Shown: positions 60,801 to 64,000 of the stretch, piece after piece | Numbering within the stretch: the stretch's first letter is position 1 | How the letters are laid out: each line of letters opens with the position of its first letter | Notes under the pieces: model-generated | What the model was told of the DNA's origin: nothing | The model's input: only the letters and a program-made list of their open reading frames with translations | Databases searched by the model: none | Translations under genes and position numbers: made by a program | From: Spodoptera frugiperda | Taxonomy: Eukaryota > Arthropoda > Insecta > Lepidoptera > Noctuidae | Reading direction: 5' to 3' | Assembly: GCF_023101765.2 (NCBI RefSeq) | Contig: NC_064223.1 | Coordinates: 3,100,001 to 3,164,000, forward strand | DNA: 64,000 nt

Positions 60801-63546
60801 ATGCTTGATCGTTTCGGAAGCTAACCACGCCGTGTATTTGATGTTGTCGCACGACGCGCTTACGCCAGCGAGAAGGTTCTCCGCGTACTACGCAAAAAGA
60901 ACACAACATTTTTATAAAGTGTTACTTTTTTTAAATTGTTTTTTTTACAATCATTACATTACGGACCGAAAGCACATTCAATTTCTTCAGAAGTTAGTGT
61001 AATACTTGTTTTGTCGTATCAAGTTTTATTATTACCTGCGTGTACATTCCTTGCTTAACAAGGGCGTCCTTGAGCCAGGGATTGAATACTTTCTTGTTGT
61101 CAGCTCGTGGCGCCCATACGACGGCATGCAGAGGTAACGGAGACGGCAGCTCGGCCGCCGTGCCTGCCTGCAGCTTGTCCATGTGCGGAGTCGCCGGGGG
61201 CATGCTTATTACCAACCTGTGCGGAATCATATCAGTGAGCTATGTCATATCGAGGCAGCATAAGTTTAACTTTTTTTATATATTTGATGGGTCGACGTTT
61301 GGCCGCTATCTCGCCTGATCGTAGGTGATGATGCGACCTGCGATGGAGCATGTCTCCTATAAGCAATCTATTCATTCGGGCTTTGAAGATACCCAGGTTA
61401 TACTCATCAGGAAACATAGACTCCAGCAAAGAATGCCACTCCCTAGCAGTTCGCACAAGGAAGCTTGAAGCGAACCGCTTCGTGCGAGTAGGTGGGATAT
61501 CTAACATGAAACGGTAGCTTGGTATCAAAGTAAGTATATTATGAAACTGTATACAGTTGTACAAGTTACCTCCAAGCAGTTTGGAAGCAGTAATGAGCGG
61601 CGGCGAGCGCGGCGGGCGAGGCGTGGTAGTGCGCGTTGTCTGCGACGCAGGCCGAGTTGAGCAGCGCCAGCAGCGCGTCCAGCAGCAGCGGGTACTTCAG
61701 CTTGTGCGGCGTGCCCAGCACGAAGTTGCACGCCAGACCGTCGAACTTCGGATTCTCCTGTGGCAAAGTACAAATATTTAGACTGGGTCTTAGATATCTC
61801 CCACAAGTTCTGTAAAACTAATAGTTAATTGTTATTACTACATAGTTATTTGATGCAACGTCCCGCTTTTTGTTCCCGAAGGGGTAGGCAGAAGTACACA
61901 TTACGGCATGTAATACCGCTATACAATGTACATCCACTTTTTACTATTTGTGTTATAAGTCCCATGTAATAGGGGATGATCCTATTGCCATATACTGGGC
62001 ATAATGCCAGAATCCGTGCTATTACTTTCGAAAAACCGGCAGTCGCATTTACGACCACTCGTCCAACGAAGCAGTCATTTATGTCGCTGCATAATTATTT
62101 ATGTCGCTGAAATCATTTTAGTAACTGTGACGCTTTATCTCTCAAATCAAAGTATCACAATACCAAACTTTTTTCGTTCAACATTAGTTCAAAAAAATAT
62201 GCCGATGATGCAAATCCTATAAAGAAATCTCACCTGGTTATTGATCTCAGCGTTAGTCAAAGCGTAGAACTTTGGTCTCATGGACGTTTCGTCCTGAGAC
62301 AGTCGCCTGTAGGCCTGCTCGATGCACGGCACCTCGCAGTAGATGCGGGACTTCGGCTGGCCGTTCGTGGACGTCTTGTTGCCGTTGGCATTCGCTTCCG
62401 TCGTCGGCTGGGCCAAGCCGGGCGCTATTACCAGGTTCCATTCAATCTAGAACATTTAGGAAGGGGATTTAGGGAAATGGTTAGGCTTTACCTAACACAT
62501 ACCTTACACATAAGTTCTTGGAAATGAATAAGTCTTGAAAGTGCTTCTCATAAATTAGAAAACAATACATTTACAGTATGATACGCAGCTTTTTTTATTA
62601 TGTAGCTATTTTATTTATTTTTTAAAGCCATGAACTGTACAATTATATGTCTCGAATAAACCAACCAATCAGAGCACCGAACGCACTCTCGTTTCAATTA
62701 CTTTAAACGTAAAGCAAACTCATAATTGTACCCAATGGATTAATAATTCACTGTCACTATTTATTCAAGACAGGGCTAGCATTACAATAATGAAGTACAA
62801 AAAGTACTATCAGTTTACACATTCCTTCAAATATCTATGTATATTACTAACCTGCTGCAGCAGAGTCTGCGGTGCGTCGTATAGATGCCTCATGAGGTAC
62901 TCGAGGAGCAGCATCAGCCTGGTCGTTAACATGAGCTGGTGCGGAGCCAAGTTCATTGCCCGCTTCCTGTCACTGATCGCTAGTGTTTCTACCACCTATG
63001 AAGGTAATATGAATTCAAATCTTATTGTAAAACATTCAAACCTTATTGTAAAACATTCCAAACTGGTTTAGATTAAACTGTTTAGGGCAAGCCACCATAG
63101 TTGGTAAATTAACTTTTATGGTGTAATTTTTTTTAAACATTGGACACTATGATTATCTCCTGTGTTGTGGGTGCGTTAAGAAACATACAAGTTCACTTGT
63201 ACATGACACCCAGACCCGAAACAACAATTTTTGGATCACAAAATGTAGGTATGTTCAAAGTGTTAGCAATTACCTTAATGATGGCGTTTGAAGTCATAAG
63301 CAGCACAGACTTCTTCTGCATGAGCGTCAACGAATGGAAGAGATACACCAACAGCTGAGCGTGCTCGACATTTAAGTCTGAAACAAATATATTTTAACAT
63401 ATAAACCTTATGTATATTACAATAAAGTTCTAAGTTCTGTGATGAAACTACGGTCAATATACAAATTTACATAGATAAATAAATATTATATTTATATTAC
63501 AATACAATAATAATGAAAATGTTTAGCATACCTATATTAGCAAAGC
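14106..63546 (-). CDS. UBR4: E3 ubiquitin-protein ligase UBR4 (purity of essence), partial, 83 exons
   Basis: Giant cytosolic ubiquitin ligase of the N-degron and protein quality-control system; in animals it acts with KCMF1 and calmodulin and recruits UBE2A/B-type E2s. The stop is at 14106-14108 and the gene runs off the right edge. Successive exons with AG/GT borders chain in phase throughout. The summed length, 13,502 nt, equals 2 + 4,500 codons, so about 4,499 residues plus stop are present. Diagnostic pieces are the UBR box (52703-52917), the cysteine-rich block (30096-30652) and the C-terminal hemi-RING module (16735-18877). Gene order of these blocks matches animal UBR4. Exon coordinates are given in the block entries below. 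The 5' end, promoter and about 700-900 residues are outside the window. Oddities are the 113-bp array, a duplicated exon pair and an in-exon duplication. Confidence 0.97.
15120..15175 (+). repeat. LINE-tail fragment
   Basis: CATCATCATCAGCC followed by GACGTCCACTGCTGAACAAA and GGCCTCCCC, a very common moth LINE end. A second copy with a longer (CAT)n run is at 16585-16700. Confidence 0.65.
16585..16700 (+). repeat. LINE-tail fragment with (CAT)n
   Basis: Contains (CATCAT)n, GACGTCCACTGCTGAACATA and GGCCTCCCCTAATG. Same family as 15120-15175. Confidence 0.65.
16884..18694 (-). other. UBR4 intron carrying a foldback transposon
   Basis: 1.8-kb intron inside the hemi-RING coding region. About 1.3 kb of it is the element at 17298-18596; the rest has no recognised feature. 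Confidence 0.85.
17298..18596. mobile_element. 1.3-kb foldback DNA transposon, Transib-like ends
   Basis: Arms of about 575 bp (17298-17872 and 18019-18596) are inverted copies with few mismatches, around a 146-bp loop. The ends read CACAGTGTTTTAGAAACCC and its complement. The element is flanked on both sides by CTTCG (17293-17297 and 18597-18601), a perfect 5-bp target duplication. Terminal CACAGTG plus 5-bp duplication is the pattern of Transib elements, relatives of RAG. There is no open frame for a transposase, so it is non-autonomous. The near identity of the arms suggests recent origin or hairpin-driven correction. Confidence 0.85.
19008..19110 (+). repeat. Dispersed repeat, probably LINE 3' tail
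   Basis: Shares AAATCAAAGCATTTATTTCA and GTCCGTCAGTCTGTCTGTCA with the longer copy at 31950-32125 and, inverted, with 40608-40722. Confidence 0.6.
19277..22265 (-). CDS. UBR4: UBR4 region N-terminal to the hemi-RING (6 exons)
   Basis: Exons 22097-22265, 21611-21846, 21012-21132, 20472-20746, 19925-20059 and 19277-19435. Reading includes MRVVYRMRGLLGDATEEF, LISLGVVRDALEYIV, SRPALKYILRFLTGLA and LEQVSSGEHVGSLAENLLEA, all recognisable UBR4 segments predicted to be helical. The Arg-rich exon 21611-21846 is the least conserved. This stretch leads directly into the coiled EKKRLAMAVRE segment of the hemi-RING exon. Confidence 0.94.
20193..20230. other. 38-bp near-perfect hairpin in a UBR4 intron
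   Basis: GCTACCAAAATCA (20193-20205) pairs perfectly with TGATTTTGGTAGC. The centre CTGAATTTCAG is itself palindromic, so almost the whole segment folds with one bulged base. Confidence 0.75.
22627..25056 (-). CDS. UBR4: UBR4 highly conserved core (5 exons)
   Basis: Exons 24975-25056, 24371-24508, 23736-23933, 23152-23342 and 22627-22815. They encode, in order, a helix with QFLQLYQ, LRGVLQQIADLMTKEIEQL, YLSLRRLVVQRTRLTDDTQ, TPVFIFERLCSIIYPEEN and GNPYSSLEPGMGPLMRD followed by CTDCELVALLEDDNGMELL. This is among the most conserved parts of UBR4 in animals, and residues agree closely with the human protein as recalled. Phases join without gaps. Confidence 0.95.
24566..24828. mobile_element. 260-bp MITE, copy 1 of 3
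   Basis: Termini GGGTATTATCCTACTAGTCA and, inverted, GGGTAGTTTCCTAGGTCA. It contains TATGACGTCATAA in the middle. Related copies at 51960-52220 and 56470-56722. Confidence 0.7.
25535..28401 (-). CDS. UBR4: UBR4 segment with Pro-Ala repeat and variable exons (6 exons)
   Basis: Exons 28261-28401 (EEVRALICLVTRDNLP), 27919-28019 (DSVECWEARLRC), 27248-27357, 26637-26833, 26053-26268 and 25535-25684 (MLSHGMRPLALEDG). Exon 26637-26833 includes ALPCLRYMQQL followed by an Ala-Pro dipeptide repeat. Its start is uncertain: acceptor ggttag at 26833 keeps the reading frame, while an acceptor at 26873 gives a longer conserved-looking start (YKMEMPNGTYGG) but breaks phase with exon 27248-27357. The 110-bp exon 27248-27357 has no counterpart that I recall in the vertebrate protein. 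Confidence 0.85.
26671..26735 (-). repeat. Coding 6-bp microsatellite encoding Ala-Pro repeats
   Basis: GGTGCG/GGCGCG hexamers on the plus strand, read as alternating Pro-Ala codons in UBR4 exon 26637-26833. In frame, so length changes by whole units are tolerated. Confidence 0.9.
27408..27604 (+). pseudogene. 3' end of a LINE reverse-transcriptase ORF
   Basis: In a UBR4 intron, plus strand. The frame reads KHKRPVGRPQMRWKDD, the C-terminal tail motif of reverse transcriptases of insect LINEs, followed by a stretch reading TKWKEMKEVYTKLVEKG and a (GAT)n tail. The rest of the element is absent, as in 5'-truncated insertions. Confidence 0.7.
28681..30652 (-). CDS. UBR4: UBR4 cysteine-rich zinc-binding region (5 exons)
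   Basis: Exons 30553-30652, 30096-30315, 29582-29775, 29133-29239 and 28681-28835. The first two contain regularly spaced Cys pairs: CPRC, CANCGENVFQCHKC, then CHACGFCKYAKFD and PCCAVD, a zinc-binding block typical of UBR4. Next come LLDKADRVYRQL, LSKIIQKVLACRKEL and GCYGCALSCAEHCLTLLRAL. All junctions are in phase and the order matches animal UBR4. Confidence 0.95.
30929..33995 (-). CDS. UBR4: UBR4 segment upstream of the Cys-rich block (6 exons)
   Basis: Exons 33864-33995, 33482-33585, 32850-32994, 32247-32438, 31531-31705 and 30929-31063. Recognisable stretches are VRWQAHALLLAIYN, YGRKAAQFVDLLGYFTLKT, SEPCLVCNNPEVP, MVRTINFYYNNRTVQAVQEL and VDFPLPIVACNLMMEYADF. The first of these exons (KPLQQNSADWPD) is phase 0 at its start, and so accepts the exon that ends at the 113-bp array. 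Confidence 0.94.
31300..31475 (-). mobile_element. tRNA-derived SINE (family B), decayed copy
   Basis: Shares TTTTCTCCTGTATCGTGGGT and GGTGCGTTTACAAACATACA with 57055-57250; the tRNA-like head is degraded. Confidence 0.6.
31950..32125 (+). repeat. Dispersed repeat, longest copy in the window
   Basis: Runs from AAAGTCAAAGCATTTATTTC through CAATGAAGCTAGGTGCTCG to a CTCTTTTCAAAA end. Probably the 3' region of a CR1/jockey-type LINE; this class is inferred, not shown. Confidence 0.6.
32636..32775 (+). repeat. Dispersed repeat, copy 1
   Basis: Contains GGGAAAATCATCCAATCCCT, CTCCCGCCTTGGGC and GACTAAAAACCACCACGTTC. A longer copy is at 58456-58740. Known type of moth interspersed repeat, class not determined. 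Confidence 0.6.
33070..33187. mobile_element. Palindromic MITE with about 50-bp inverted repeats
   Basis: Arms contain AACGCGTTCGGCGCC and, inverted, GAGTGCCGAACGCG, flanked by TTACGT...ACGTAA. Partial copies at 20330-20412, 46800-46862, 62655-62727 and 63895-64000 share CCGAACG, CTCTCGTTTCAATTACTTT and ACGTAAAGCAAACTCAT. Confidence 0.7.
33996..37074 (-). other. UBR4 intron made mostly of the 113-bp array
   Basis: The intron begins at donor GTAACT just left of 37075 and ends at the acceptor at 33996. About 2.7 kb of its 3.1 kb is the tandem array. The remaining 390 bp (33996-34383) is AT-rich with no feature. Confidence 0.85.
34384..37164. repeat. 113-bp tandem array (25 copies of core) from a UBR4 exon end plus splice donor
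   Basis: Period is exactly 113 bp; the same phase recurs from 34431 to 37143 (24 intervals), so there are 24 full periods plus a final 69-bp core. On the gene strand each unit is 90 bp of exon sequence (from CACCCGCACGTCGCG to GGCAGCAAG) followed by 23 bp starting GTAAATACT, the splice donor. Copies are nearly identical. The rare variants are GTAACT instead of GTAAAT (3 copies, near 34923, 36957 and 37070) and GGCCGC instead of GGGCGC (5 copies). The right end grades into the intact exon 37075-37269. The left end diverges after CACCAGCGG. The units are very GC-rich compared with the surrounding intron. Confidence 0.97.
37075..39013 (-). CDS. UBR4: UBR4 middle region adjoining the array (5 exons)
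   Basis: Exons 38825-39013, 38622-38720, 38187-38346, 37696-37858 and 37075-37269. They read PAHCFRVLSALLPYWKEK, MQPFFVKEYVK, HALDVFDNYPQLLMEMALRL, RERYRQLRDVHALDTHL and MDHLK-ACAEIVSARTGNWQ, matching UBR4 in order. The last exon ends HHQRPGDGSK at 37075 in phase 0. Only this first donor keeps the frame: any downstream array copy used as donor adds multiples of 113 nt, and reading through the first unit meets a stop. A divergent last copy (HHQRANEAAK, donor GTTAAT near 34365) is another possible exon end in principle. Confidence 0.93.
39245..39515 (-). CDS. UBR4: UBR4 exon with an internal tandem duplication
   Basis: Ninety residues plus one base. Reading contains ELLVSELDIQSEENPEERT, RRELQLAIMRL and then again ELLVSELDMHGDE, HERTNRRELQLVIMRL. 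The two halves, residues about 25-55 and 56-88 (39252-39443), share roughly two thirds of residues. Vertebrate UBR4 as recalled has a single such unit (RELQLVVMRLLS). Phase is kept into the next exon. Confidence 0.93.
39543..39720 (-). mobile_element. Retroelement/SINE tail repeat, reverse copy
   Basis: Begins CATTATAAATGCGAAAGTTA and holds CGAAACGGCTGAAGCAATT and ACCGTGGGAATGCAGGTGAA. Inverted relative of the 8020-8205 element. Confidence 0.6.
39735..40320 (+). repeat. Dispersed repeat interrupted by a hAT-like MITE
   Basis: Outer parts match 4838-5115 (GCAATCGCCGCCGC; AGGAATTTAAGGGTTGTTGG; GGCCTCTGGTAACCTCACTC). The middle, 39810-40188, is a later insertion. A third, partial relative is at about 23505-23650. 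Confidence 0.7.
39810..40188. mobile_element. Non-autonomous hAT-like element, 379 bp, nested
   Basis: Ends CAAGGCTCGGAACCGG and, inverted, CAAGGCTCGGATACCGG. Flanks gcgttaca (39802-39809) and gcgttata (40189-40196) form an 8-bp target duplication with one mismatch, the hAT pattern. The interior is dense in ACCGGTT palindromes. No coding capacity. Confidence 0.8.
40349..44491 (-). CDS. UBR4: UBR4 acidic/low-complexity linker and helical region (9 exons)
   Basis: Exons 44267-44491, 43815-43995, 43376-43599, 42938-43091, 42451-42612, 41836-42001, 41211-41356, 40789-40863 and 40349-40521. Conserved markers are SISFGAKAALMRVLRPR followed by a KRRR cluster, and PPDADDETMVELAIALSLQE, a short UIM-like helix. 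Between them are Ser/Gly/Pro-rich linkers (41211-41356, 40789-40863). Exon 40789-40863 has a tandem acceptor three bases apart (ends 40863 or 40860), which would add or drop one codon. Phases chain throughout. Confidence 0.9.
44548..44908 (+). repeat. Two tandem copies of a dispersed repeat
   Basis: Copies at 44548-44722 and 44724-44908 share CTGGCGAACTCCGTTTCG, TTTTCTTAGCTATAAACCTC and GTGCGTTCTGGAGTTATAG and are about 175-185 bp each. Inverted relative at 2136-2332. Confidence 0.7.
45134..47324 (-). CDS. UBR4: UBR4 jelly-roll-like segment (5 exons)
   Basis: Exons 47091-47324, 46561-46711, 46061-46194, 45514-45669 and 45134-45220. The reading includes ILLCEDGSLRIYAAS, FPIDFFEHC, DIEFGGNDLLQVYNTAQIKH, MSGFFLEVMNS, VVRNRWFDIPLTREE and MVDSVKVYGKNKEQFGWP. 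It is a beta-rich, well-conserved stretch of UBR4, and the first exon looks like the last blade of the preceding propeller. All phases agree. Confidence 0.94.
45268..45468 (+). mobile_element. Retroelement tail repeat, well preserved
   Basis: TATAAAGCTGAAGAGGTTGT at the start, GAACTACTGGTCTGATTTGA inside, GGGTGAAACCGCGCGGAAGT at the end. Same family as 9208-9392. Confidence 0.65.
45742..46022 (-). mobile_element. tRNA-derived SINE (family A), near full length
   Basis: On the minus strand a tRNA-like head with B-box-like GGGTTGGATTCCC, then the family body (TTACATGGGACTTATAACAC; GCGGCATTACGTGCCGTAAT) and the GGGGATAAAAGGCGTGATG end. A fragment of the same body is at 44108-44160. Confidence 0.75.
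46228..46343. mobile_element. 115-bp MITE, copy 3
   Basis: Starts CCGCACTCAGAGACATTTAA and ends with ATTACGGCGG. Best preserved of the family (5232-5346, 10694-10797). Confidence 0.7.
47640..52484 (-). CDS. UBR4: UBR4 beta-propeller-like region (8 exons plus a duplicate exon)
   Basis: Exons 52321-52484, 51627-51839, 51122-51286, 50620-50814, 50156-50340, 49747-49908, 48144-48276 and 47640-47839. Readings such as NEDLLAVCGLKECHVLTFN, TQLALVTSDFVKIYDLSKD, VRDVTFVNQDG, VAGLVGGGGVSIYYSHT and HPGLVTAVMQASNNPVVLML show repeated WD-like blade strands. The segment directly follows the UBR box, as in other UBR4 proteins. A second version of exon 49747-49908 lies at 49555-49698 (separate entry). The 52321-52484 exon is a Pro-rich, poorly conserved linker. 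Confidence 0.93.
48277..49554 (-). other. UBR4 intron with a MITE
   Basis: AT-rich intron downstream of the duplicate exon. Contains a 323-bp element at about 48559-48881. No further copy of the duplicated exon is seen. Confidence 0.7.
48559..48881. mobile_element. MITE with about 26-bp inverted termini
   Basis: Ends TTTCTGATGTCACTGAGTAA and, inverted, TTACTCAATGACATCAGAAA are nearly complementary. The interior is AT-rich and noncoding. Target duplication not resolved. Confidence 0.6.
49555..49698 (-). CDS. UBR4: Duplicate, probably mutually exclusive UBR4 exon
   Basis: Reads VGIMHTLCMSPSGHIYWKP, then YYVTNIMQVEHPEIQ. Over 44 positions about 24 residues match the neighbouring exon 49747-49908 (GVMHMLCMSSAGHIYWQP, FYVTNTLEVLHPEIQ). 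It starts and ends in phase 0, like its partner. Two donors are possible: GCAAGT directly after EIQ (exon start 49564, 135 nt), or GTAACA nine bases on (49555, 144 nt, adds three residues). The acceptor is tgacccag. Only 48 bp separate it from the partner exon, which may be too short to splice out, so inclusion of one would exclude the other. It lacks the RDVTFVNQD start of the partner. Expression is unproven; it could be a decaying duplicate, but it has no stop codon. Confidence 0.75.
51960..52220. mobile_element. 260-bp MITE, copy 2
   Basis: Same family as 24566-24828; contains CTACTAGTCAAATTCAATAC and TATGACGTCATAAGTTTTTG. Closely related to the copy at 56470-56722. Confidence 0.7.
52703..52917 (-). 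CDS. UBR4: UBR4 UBR-box zinc-finger exon
   Basis: Encodes the N-degron-recognition zinc finger that defines the UBR family. The reading contains FMNQHWYHCHTCKMVDGVG, CTVCARVCHRGHDVSYAKFG and NFFCDCGAKPDSS. The Cys/His ligands of the UBR box (CxxC, CxxC, CxxxH, H, CxC) are all present. The exon starts in phase 0 and ends with two bases of a Ser codon completed by the next exon (CQALVKR). It is one of the most conserved exons in the window and anchors the identity of the gene. Confidence 0.97.
53347..57470 (-). CDS. UBR4: UBR4 N-terminal region, proximal part (8 exons)
   Basis: Exons 57325-57470, 56789-56925, 56227-56449, 55225-55277, 54932-55085, 54239-54403, 53729-53877 and 53347-53453. Readings include LAYEKVFADNSGYSLGKILL, CENDLNSNLCVSVCKFIG and QIESACVLLSYLADALHAI, then an acidic linker (DEQQDDDDTSADD) just before the UBR box. 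Exons 54932-55277 and 56227-56449 are Ser/Thr/Pro/Ala-rich and poorly conserved; they are supported mainly by splice sites and phase. Exon 55225-55277 is only 53 nt. Confidence 0.88.
56470..56722. mobile_element. 260-bp MITE, copy 3
   Basis: Same family; the right terminus is degraded. Contains the word TATGACGTCATAAGTTTTTG shared with copy 2. Confidence 0.65.
57055..57250 (-). mobile_element. tRNA-derived SINE (family B)
   Basis: On the minus strand it starts with a tRNA-like head: A-box-like TGGCTGGGCAACTGG and B-box-like GGGTTTGATTCCC. A body common to 31300-31475 and 63130-63245 follows. It is not a tRNA gene: the acceptor and anticodon arms do not form. Confidence 0.75.
57731..57966 (-). 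mobile_element. tRNA-derived SINE (family A), truncated head
   Basis: Same body as 45742-46022 (GCATTACATGCCGTAATGTG). The tRNA head is cut at about the B box. Confidence 0.7.
57987..63546 (-). CDS. UBR4: UBR4 N-terminal helical region, distal part (10 exons and one candidate microexon)
   Basis: Exons 63274-63377, 62852-62995, 62234-62446, 61570-61757, 61036-61216, 60782-60887, 60237-60390, 59834-60068, 59472-59690 and 57987-58157, plus a candidate at 63532-63546. Readings such as HQLMLTTRLMLLLEYLMRHL, KLKYPLLLDALLALLNSA, KVFNPWLKDALVKQGMY, AYSAAKLLEVGASKLADNP and LVPQVQKAEQLIHEHIIK are helical, as expected for the armadillo-like N-terminal solenoid. Phases chain. The protein continues beyond the window. 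Confidence 0.88.
58263..59363. mobile_element. PIF/Harbinger-like non-autonomous element with nested insertion
   Basis: Terminal inverted repeats AGGTGTGTCCAAACAC and, inverted, AGGTGTGTCCAAACAT continue into GC-rich sequence (GCGCGGCA). TAA flanks both ends (58260-58262 and 59364-59366), matching the 3-bp TWA duplication of PIF/Harbinger. Inside, a poly-T run (about 58437) leads into a copy of another repeat to about 58740, a younger insertion. No transposase frame. Confidence 0.75.
58456..58740 (+). repeat. Dispersed repeat, copy 2, nested in the Harbinger-like element
   Basis: Begins after a T-run with GGGGAAAATCATCCAATGAC and CTCCCGCCTTGGGTGACTC; 32636-32775 is a shorter copy. The tail is GC-rich (GAGCTACCATTGCTCGTCGT). 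Confidence 0.65.
60478..60720. mobile_element. Short PIF/Harbinger-like MITE, 243 bp
   Basis: Inverted repeats of about 38 bp: AGGTAAGCGTCCACAGGCCC and, inverted, AGGTATGCGTCCACAGACCT, both continuing GCATCG.ACGCATCGGAC with few mismatches. Flanks GTA / TTA are compatible with a decayed 3-bp duplication. Confidence 0.7.
61852..62076 (-). mobile_element. tRNA-derived SINE (family A), internally deleted
   Basis: Same body as the other copies; the region between the body and the head (GGCAGTCGCATTTACGACC) is shortened. Confidence 0.65.
63130..63245 (-). mobile_element. tRNA-derived SINE (family B), 5'-truncated
   Basis: Body only (ATGACACCCAGACCCGAAAC shared with 57055-57250). The tRNA-like head is missing, as expected for 5' truncation. 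Confidence 0.65.
63532..63546 (-). CDS. UBR4: Candidate 15-nt UBR4 microexon
   Basis: On the gene strand ttttctacag precedes GCTTTGCTAATATAG, which is followed by donor GTATGC. The phase (2+12+1) fits exactly with exon 63274-63377 and gives FANID-LNVEHAQ. Alternatively the frame stays open upstream (NMYALFLNMANRFSTG), so the real exon could be longer with a start not recognised. The partner exon upstream is outside the window. Confidence 0.5.
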   Translation of the reverse strand, partial: ALLI

Positions 63547-64000
63547 CTGTAGAAAACCGGTTAGCCATATTTAAAAACAAAGCATACATGTTAATGTACA
63601 CAATATACATAATATAAAATACTACATACGTATAAATAACACTTAAATTTAATAAATATTGAAATTATGTGCAGACTAAATGATAAGGATGGTAAACTAA
63701 AATCAAATATTAAAATAAACTTCTAGTATTAGTAGTTATTACATGCATAATATGATATGAAAGAAAAGTTTTTTTATTTTTTTTGTGATAGGATGAGGTA
63801 TGGATAGTTTCAAATATCATAATGAAAAATTTACTGCACGGTCGGTGCAGCGGCTGAACAACGGGCTGTTATGTAACGCGTTGCGGGACAAATTCCCATA
63901 AACGAAAACAAAACGACAGCGCGTCTGGCACTCCGATTGGTTGGGTCTTTCGCGAGTTTCGCGCCGGCCTATCAGAGTACCGAACGCGCTCTCGCTTTGA
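63547..64000 (-). other. UBR4 sequence upstream of the last recognised exon
   Basis: AT-rich, presumably intronic. The last 100 bases (63895-64000) hold part of the palindromic MITE family also seen at 33070-33187. Confidence 0.6.

Noticed and set aside
61232..61564. 110-codon minus-strand frame with ESMFPDEYNLGIFKARMNRL
   Set aside because: Looks like a fragment of a LINE/endonuclease tail within a UBR4 intron; it has no splice-compatible borders with UBR4 exons.

Overview
This is a 64-kb piece of nuclear DNA from an insect, almost certainly a moth (Lepidoptera, noctuid-like). The coding sequence is cut into many short exons with GT-AG borders. Introns are AT-rich and crowded with tRNA-derived SINEs, LINE tails and MITEs of the kind common in moth genomes. 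The encoded proteins are typical insect orthologues.

Only two genes are supported, and they converge. Gene 1 (+ strand, left) is the 3' part of an aquaporin: five exons between 1858 and 10967, all joined in phase 0, encoding the last 179 residues including both NPA boxes. Its 5' exons lie outside the window. Gene 2 (- strand) fills the rest, from the stop codon at 14106 to beyond the right edge. It is the giant E3 ubiquitin ligase UBR4 (Drosophila purity of essence / pushover / calossin). I read 83 exons whose phases chain consistently, giving about 4,499 C-terminal residues. The missing N-terminal part should be roughly 700-900 residues, judging from the usual family length of about 5,200-5,300.

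Layout: 1-10967 aquaporin exons in large repeat-rich introns; 10968-13660 intergenic tail-to-tail region with a strong hairpin; 13660-14105 UBR4 3' UTR; 14106-18877 the C-terminal hemi-RING E3 module; 19277-33995 conserved helical and cysteine-rich region; 34384-37164 a 113-bp tandem array that has multiplied the end of one UBR4 exon together with its splice donor; 37075-47324 middle region; 47640-52484 beta-propeller-like region with a duplicated exon pair; 52703-52917 the UBR-box zinc finger; 53347-63546 N-terminal helical region.

The two genes have no evident functional link. One is a membrane water channel. The other is a cytosolic quality-control and N-degron ligase that in animals works with KCMF1, calmodulin and UBE2A/B-type E2 enzymes.

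The most unusual items are: the exon-plus-donor minisatellite inside UBR4; a tandem pair of UBR4 exons that look mutually exclusive (48-bp intron between them, matching phases); a 1.3-kb foldback transposon with RSS-like ends and a 5-bp target duplication; an in-exon duplication at 39252-39443; and intronic clusters of the C/EBP-like palindrome TTGCGCAA.
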